From Larimichthys crocea (lineage: Eukaryota > Chordata > Actinopteri > Sciaenidae), in the NCBI RefSeq assembly GCF_000972845.2, contig NC_040018.1:3081632-3145631 (forward strand): a stretch of DNA of 64,000 nt, given 5' to 3'. Positions 55,601-63,211 of this stretch are shown in pieces (position 1 is the stretch's first letter; each line of letters starts with the position of its first letter). The notes below the pieces were generated by a model. It did no database searches and was not told where the DNA came from. It worked only from the letters and a program-made list of their open reading frames with translations. Made by a program: the position numbers and the translations under genes.

Positions 55601-58600
55601 GCACTGCTCATTTTTACACCTAACGTGTCAATATTTTTAATCATTCAAATTTGGCTGGGTGGTTAATAACACTTTCTTCTTTGGTCTGGTTTGGACAAAG
55701 TCAAAACACATATTTATTCTTTAGGACTAATTGAGCAGCTCACCTTTCTGCCAAAGGTGCCGTCTGGATTGTTTCTACTGTTAAACACATTATTATACCT
55801 GCACATGCAAGGCCAGGTGCCATTCTACTATTTTTATCATAACTTAAAACAGCCTACAGCGGATAAAATATAAAAGTTTAATCTTCAAAAGTGGTTTACC
55901 ATTTGGCAGAAGGAAACTCTACAGCTGCAACTTAAACTACTTAAATCTATCCTCAGCCCCTCAGCCAACAGAATTGCACAAATATTAAAGGTTTATGAGA
56001 ATTTATATTATATAAGCGAGATTTTCACTACAGTGAGAAAAATGCTAATATGTGCAGAGACCCAGCATGTAGTGAAGGGATAATCAGAAATCAAAAAATC
56101 TTTAAAAATATTCAATTTGATCATTGTAGCCTCTGTAGCACATTGCTCTCAGATTATATGTAGGACCAGAGTGTGCTATAAAACATGACATAAACTGTTG
56201 CTGTGCTTCCAGTTTATCAAACGTTCGTCTTTCTGAGCCATGTCTCGGTGCCTGCAAGAGCTGTTTTCTATTCTGCTGTTGACTGAGCATTACTTTCAGC
56301 TCTCAAGGAGATGGGGAACATTTTGCAGAGAGAAAAAAAAAATCTTGTTTCTCCCCCGAAAGAGCCTCACCTACACCTCCACCCCTTAATTTTTTTCTTT
56401 CTCCCGGAATGGAAGAGAAATTATGGTTATTTCTAAAGCATAACCTCTTCATATCTGAAGCACCACTCTTCAGACATTTTTTCCTCCCACTTTTTTTATT
56501 GCACCTTGTTAACTTGACTACACGTGGAAAAAGATGGAATTTTCTCTCAGAATCGGACTTCCTTTTTGGCAAATGGAACAAAATGCACCAAGCTCGAGCC
56601 ATCATCCACTCTTTCTGTGGGTTTTACAATTAATGGTGGAAGGACAGCATTGGTGTTCATTGAGCTCTTTGCTATTTTTTTCCCTGTTACACTTTATCAA
56701 TGTTCTTTTAGCAGTAGCCATTCATTGTTGCAGTACATGCATGCACACATTGCTTTGCACGTATTGTAAGAGAACAGCAGCAGCTGTATTGTATTTTCAT
56801 TAGAAGATAGTTTCCTGTTGTTATAAATCAACAACTTCATGTGTAATTGCTTTGGAGCTATTTGTCGGACTCTCTCGCACTTTAATTCGCACCTGGTGTC
56901 AACAAATATAATATCTCATAATGACAACAACAAGTACTGCTTTTCAGTGCTGAGTGCTGAAACTTGCTCTCTGTCACTCTCTTACAAAGTAACCATAGTC
57001 ATAATAATGGTTATATTTGTGTTTTTTGTGCTTTTTGCTTGTAACAATGTCCATTTCTGGGCGGCTGTAAATGTGAGACAGGGCTGAAAGTTTTGTCAGG
57101 CAGAAATCTCACTGTTTTATTGAAGCAATAAGTTATTGCTATTGACTGGCGATGACTTCAAGACTTTTAAGGCACAATATGGACATCAAGTGCTGGGGAA
57201 CGATAAAGTCCTACTTTCTGGACCATTATAGCACAGCAATCTAAATTCATATGTGTGAGTCATCTGGATTTGCCCAGCTGTAATGTATGTATTGTCATTC
57301 TCCATCACAAATGGACCACTAAATTTGAAATATTTGCATCTTTTGCGTCTGTTTTGGATAGATGGTGGGTCGGAGAGTGGCAGAAATGCTCAGCAAGCTG
57401 TGGCAGCACAGGCCAGACTAAAAGGACGGTGCTCTGCATCCAGGCAGTTAGTGTTGAGGAGCAGAAAGCCCTGCAGTCCAGTGAATGTGAACACATACCC
57501 AAGCCTGAGTCACTATCCTCCTGCAACACACACATCCCCTGCCCTGCTGACTGGACCGCTGGCGGCTGGTCTAAGGTGAGTTTTGGTTGGAATAAGAGGT
57601 TCTGGTTTGTCCTGGATTGTGCTGTTTTAAATAAAAATGCAAATTGTTCTTCATGTTAACAGAAATTGATACAGATACTTTCACATTTTCTTAAAAGCTC
57701 TTTTTGTGAATGATGACATTAAATTATGGAGTAATAGCAGAGAAATTTTAGCTCCTTTTAACTTTTTCACTTCCCTGTCTATTCTTTCAGAATAAAAAAA
57801 ATAGAGGGTTTAGTGATGTACACGGACAGAGCCAGCATATAACCTCATTTTTTTTTGTTATATCCATATGTGTTTCTCACACATACCTAGACACAACTTG
57901 TTCTGTAATAAATTAATGACCTTTAAGGTTAGGGGTTAAGGCTAAGAGTTTGTAAAAGAAGAAAAGTTAATTCTGGTTTGAACTTCCTGACTCGACATCA
58001 CCTTTCTCCCACAGGATTTTTGTACCTCATTATATAAGGTGTGCTTGCGGCATATCTTTAGGGAGGATAGTGTCGGTCTGTCAGTCGCTCAGTTCACCGC
58101 TTGGGTCTAAAGTTAAATATCTCAATAACTGTCAAATGGGCTGCCAAGAAATTTTACAGGCATTCATGGTATAAAGAGGATGAAGACTACTTGACTGTTG
58201 CTTTTCTAGCGCCACCAGCAGATTGACATTTCTGTGAAATGATTCAGTACTTTAATTTATGACCAACTATCTGCTTATCCTTATGGCATTCCCATCATCT
58301 TCTGCTGCTTTTTGCCTATAGTGCTAATAGACCTTTTCGCAGCAGCCATTTTTACATTATTAAAAGAAGGAAAATGAAGGTCAACGCAGGTGATCTTAAT
58401 TAGATTAATTAAGGCTCCATTCCATTCAGGTCAAACAGAGACAGGGTGCTGCTGTGTTGCATGTTCAGATAACTAAATATAATCAGGGTTATTCCTTCAT
58501 AGCTGTTAGGATGGATCTAGATTGACATGCACGGGGAGCCTGGGCTAGCAGAATCACAATTAGATTTTGGTAACTTATTAAAAATGTGCTTAATATTATA

Positions 58601-61600
58601 TTTATGTCCTGACCTGAATTTTAAAGCAATATTATGTAAGAAGTGATATTTTTTTTCTGTTTAGAGCCCTCAGTTTAAGAGTGCTATACCACTTATGATT
58701 GTATTACTTCTGCCAAACAAACCTGCTCTTCCTGGTACAAAACAGCTGTGGTCCAAACACTAACACTCCCCACCAGTCCTCTGAGCTCACAGTCCTGGCA
58801 GCTTGGCTAACAGCTACAGTTCCCAGCGGCTTACTTTACTGTCCATCAGGGAACTCTGTAAATCACAGAGAGCTGATAGGGAGCAGCCGGAGGACATCGG
58901 TGGGACAACCAGAAAACATTTTCTCCATAAAATATGACCTAGTTTCACCAAAATCTGTGAAATAGTTTGTTGTGTGTTGTGGTTAGTGCTGTAATCTCAT
59001 AACTCCTAACCCGGAGAGTTATACAGAGCAGAAACAGGTTTAGTCAGTGTAGCAACAAAATGATTTGAGAGAGTTACACGAAGTTGCTTTGAAAGAGATT
59101 TTTAAAAGTTTGGACAACTTATAATCTGTTGCTGCTTTTCCTCCATGCAGTGTTCAGTAACTTGTGGAAGTGGAGCGCGTCGACGCAACGTAACGTGTTC
59201 GAGAAACACAGGTATTGATTGTGATCCCCAAAAGAAGCCTGTTGCTGTTGCTACCTGCCACAATCAGGACTGCCCACAGGTCGTGGATAACTTTGGTATC
59301 GACTGGTCTGGAAGTGGCTGGTCGAGTAAAGAAGTGCTCAATGAAATTAACTCCATACCTGAAGTCAAACCTCCTCCCAAATACAGCACCACCAGAGCCC
59401 AGCCAAGAAATCATCACGACCTCAATGACATTGTGGAGGGAGATTTCCACTACCACAACAACATTGAAAATATTAACAGCTCCCCGGAAAACGGCGTCGA
59501 AGTTGATGATTTTTACTATGACTATAATTTTATCAACTTCCATGAAGACCTGTCGGATGACTTTGAGAGCGGTGGAAAAGATTCAGAGGACAGTAGCAAA
59601 TTTGATGCTCCACAGGAGGCCAAGCCAACCCACAGTGTGGAAGAAAATGCTCACACGGAAACTACAAGAGCTCCCACAGCTACTTCAGCCATTCCTACGA
59701 TTTCAAAGGCCACTGCCTCCACATTGAAAACAGAAGAGCCAGTGAACACAAATCTGAACAATATGACAGACAATGGAAATGTAGCAACAAAGGAGTCTAT
59801 ACACTCGAACTCTGAAAATCTGGATGACTTTCTTTCCGAGGATTTTCTTCTGCCTGTGTCTACTACTCGCTCACCTCCATTGTCTACAACTCAACATTCA
59901 CAAACAGTAAAAGAGAGAGAAAACATTAGCACAATGCTTTTCACTACAAAGGAGCCTACACAGGATGTGAAATGGGAGGAGGCTGAAAATAACTATGACA
60001 ATGTCTTTGAGGAGGACGGTCTTACTGAGGATGTCACTATGACTCCAAAACATGCTGCTCCCACTCCCAGACATCAAACCACTATTAATACTTTTGTTGC
60101 TACAACAGTGAATGTTCAGGAGTCAGAGGAGCAGCATTATTATGATTACATTTACAATGAAAAAGTTCCGGATATCTCTACAAACCAAGAAGATGTTGAG
60201 AGTCCAGAACCTTTAGGTTCTCCCACGCCAGAGAAGATAATTCAGGTTAAGCCCGAAGTCGAACTGGACGAGAGTGCTGCAGAAATACCTCAAACAACCA
60301 GTCAGCCCACAATATTTCCAGCTGCCTCCACACTGGATCAGACTCATTTTGATACAGTTTATACCACTAGTCAGTATTCACAGGATACTGACCTTCAGTA
60401 CCTCAGTACAACCTCATTTCCTGCCTCTGAGAAATCAGCTCCTCTTCCTGTGCCCTTCATGATAATCTCAGGTAACGAAAAGGCTTCTGACTCCAAATCA
60501 TTAACTGGAACAGAAATCATACCTCCAGCTACAATGAAACAGGAACCGACAAAACCTGCCTTCACTGAAAAAACTGGAACAGACTCCACATCCCAAGCTC
60601 CATGGTTTGATTTAGCTGATTTTGACTACAATGAAATTGTCGTTCCCACGATGATGAGCAGCCATAACAGTGATCCCGAACCTTCGTACCAGCTTCCAAC
60701 AAACACAGCAGCCACTTCTCAACATAACAACACAACACCAGCACAGCATGTCGATACAACAACACCCCCTGTGACCATTTTGCCAACCCATCCATCCACT
60801 CTGTGGCTACTTCCGGTGCCAGCATCTGTCCAAACTTCAGCTTCCACACAAGTCACTAAGACTGCCTACTGGGTCACCGGCAACTGGAGCACTGTGAGTC
60901 TGTATATATTCTGGTCTTGTGCTTATATATTATTTATTCCTGTCTGCTTTTATTATGCAAATAAGGCATCTACTTTGCACATATTTAACTGAATTCTTTG
61001 GAGACGCCATTTGACCTAGAGCTAACACAAATAATGTCAACTTACATCATGCATTTTTATGGCACATTTATCAGGCAGTTACTTATACTCTCACCCCAGC
61101 TGTGACAACTTGCATTGTTATCAGTGAGACATCTCTCATGCATGCTGGATCTGTTTGTGCATTCCTGTCCTCAAATCACAAGTGTTGGTATGTGTTACTA
61201 ACTTTGCAAGCAGTGCTCCACCAGCTGTGGTCTTGGTGCCATCTGGAGGACTTTGGCATGTAGTAGTGGCTCAGACTCTGACTGTGATCCGGCCAAGAAG
61301 CCTGCTCCGGCCCAGAGATGTTACCTGCGCCCCTGCTCCACGTGGAAGGCTGAGGAATGGACTAAGGTGAGACTACTACCAAAATAAATGTATGATATAT
61401 GGTAATTGATTTGCTGAACACATTTTAAACCACTCTAGGAACTGAAATATCACGACAAATATAAAGTAGATTGCTCCACAGAAAATAAACCCTTATGACC
61501 TTGATGATCCCCTGAGTGTTCGGTTAATTGATTTGTGGTTTGGAGTGACATGTCTTGACAATTACAACTAAACTAAAAGATGTCCTGAAAGAATTTTCTT

Positions 61601-63172
61601 GTTCCAAATATTTAATGTTTTATCAGGCCGCTATAACAGCTGTTTGTTCATGCTGCTCATCCATCACCCGCTGAGTTTATATCAGGGAAACCTCTGTGAC
61701 AAGTAATGAAACCCTTTTAAAGCACACAAGGAATCCAGCCGTCTTAGACGACTCACCACCACTGGATGAATGAATGACGAATGACAGTCCTCGTCTTTTC
61801 GCAGTGCTCCAAGAATTGTGAAGGTGGCATTAAATCACGAGAAGTCCAGTGCTTCGACATGCGGGATCAGAGACCCCTGCGACCTTTTCACTGCCGGGCC
61901 ATGTCCTCCAGGCCACCAACCCGAATGACCTGCAACCTTCAGCCGTGTCTCAAATGGTACACCTCCTCTTGGGGTCAAGTGAGTAATAAGTAATGAGAAA
62001 GACTGTGGAAAAATGCACAGATGTTCTCTGGTTTCAGGAAACAGCACTGTAATGTGGATGCTTGCATGTAAAATCCTCCATTTCTTTATAATTCTATAAT
62101 GTGGTAACAAAATGCTGTATAGGAGAAATCATACTCCCATAACCATCAGAACATTTAAAGACATCATTTATATTACCGCACACATTTTTGAAAGCAGACA
62201 ACACTGTACATTATGTATTGTCAGCTTGCAGAGCCTTGAAAGTTCCTCTGCCTTTTTTATGGTTACCGGTGCGCGTTAAGAATGTGAGGGTCTTTTGGGT
62301 TAATGATTTTTAGGTAGGTTGGAGATTCTGAGAATTTTAATAGCAGTTGAGCAACCTTGCATTTACAAGATACACAGACGAACTATTGAAACTTGATGTC
62401 ATTGTCACAAAAAGTATAATACGAATTTGATGGCATACTGCAGTGAAAAGTTTGCTGTTAAAAAGTCTGTAAGTCTGAGAAGTCAGGGGCTGTCTAGAGT
62501 AGGGGCTTGGACCTACCTCTCTACATTTGCATGTTGTCAAAGGGGGCCTGGGTTGGCACTGAGCTGCAGGAGACAGCAGACAGAGGTGTAGGAACAGGAA
62601 AGCACTGCTAGATGATTTTAACTGACACAGCTGGAACTACAACTGGTTGTCTAATCAGTGCTGGGGGTGCTGAGGATGTGGGCAGGAGACGCTGGGCAGC
62701 GATGAGCATGTGTGTCAGGAAAAGTGTGCAAAAAATATCCGGATACCTGATCGAACTCTGTTGAGAACCGAGACTTGCTACTCTAGTGCACAACAAACTA
62801 CAGCACAAACAGAAAACAAGATGACAGAGCTGCAGCACGTCCAGCCAGTAACGGTGCTTCTCTCCTGCAGCCCCCTCCACATACATCTATAAGTCCTTTG
62901 CGTGTGTGTGGTTGTATTTAGGTCTATGATATGTAAAACATGAGTGAAAAATATAATAGTCTGTGGTCACTGGTAGTTCTGTAAAGTCAACACATTTTGC
63001 AGGACAGTGGTGAGATGTGCAAAAATACTGATGTGATCCTTTCATTGTGCAACTAATAAAACCCAGAGAAACCTCTTAGTACATCCAGTTTTCCTTCACC
63101 GTGCAGCCTTAGCCCTCATATATAGAAGAACAAGTCAACTAAGGACAGTAGAGTTCATATGTCAGCCTATTT

Positions 63173-63211
<39 letters not shown>

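Larger units (their letters stand above)
57576..59150 (+). other. adamts7 intron 18 (1.6 kb)
   Basis: Much of this intron is probably repeat: a fragment at 58085-58265 and a segment at 58752-58880 shared with intron 11. The intervening 58320-58560 region may belong to the same insertion but I cannot classify it. Confidence 0.6.

Noticed and set aside
59154..59543. Minus-strand 129-codon frame within the mucin exon
   Set aside because: Antisense to a well-supported coding exon, with no recognisable domain.
59145..60992. A single-exon 615-residue gene
   Set aside because: The first codons are acceptor sequence and the last 33 are intron 19; the core is adamts7 exon 19 with clean splice sites at 59151 and 60893.
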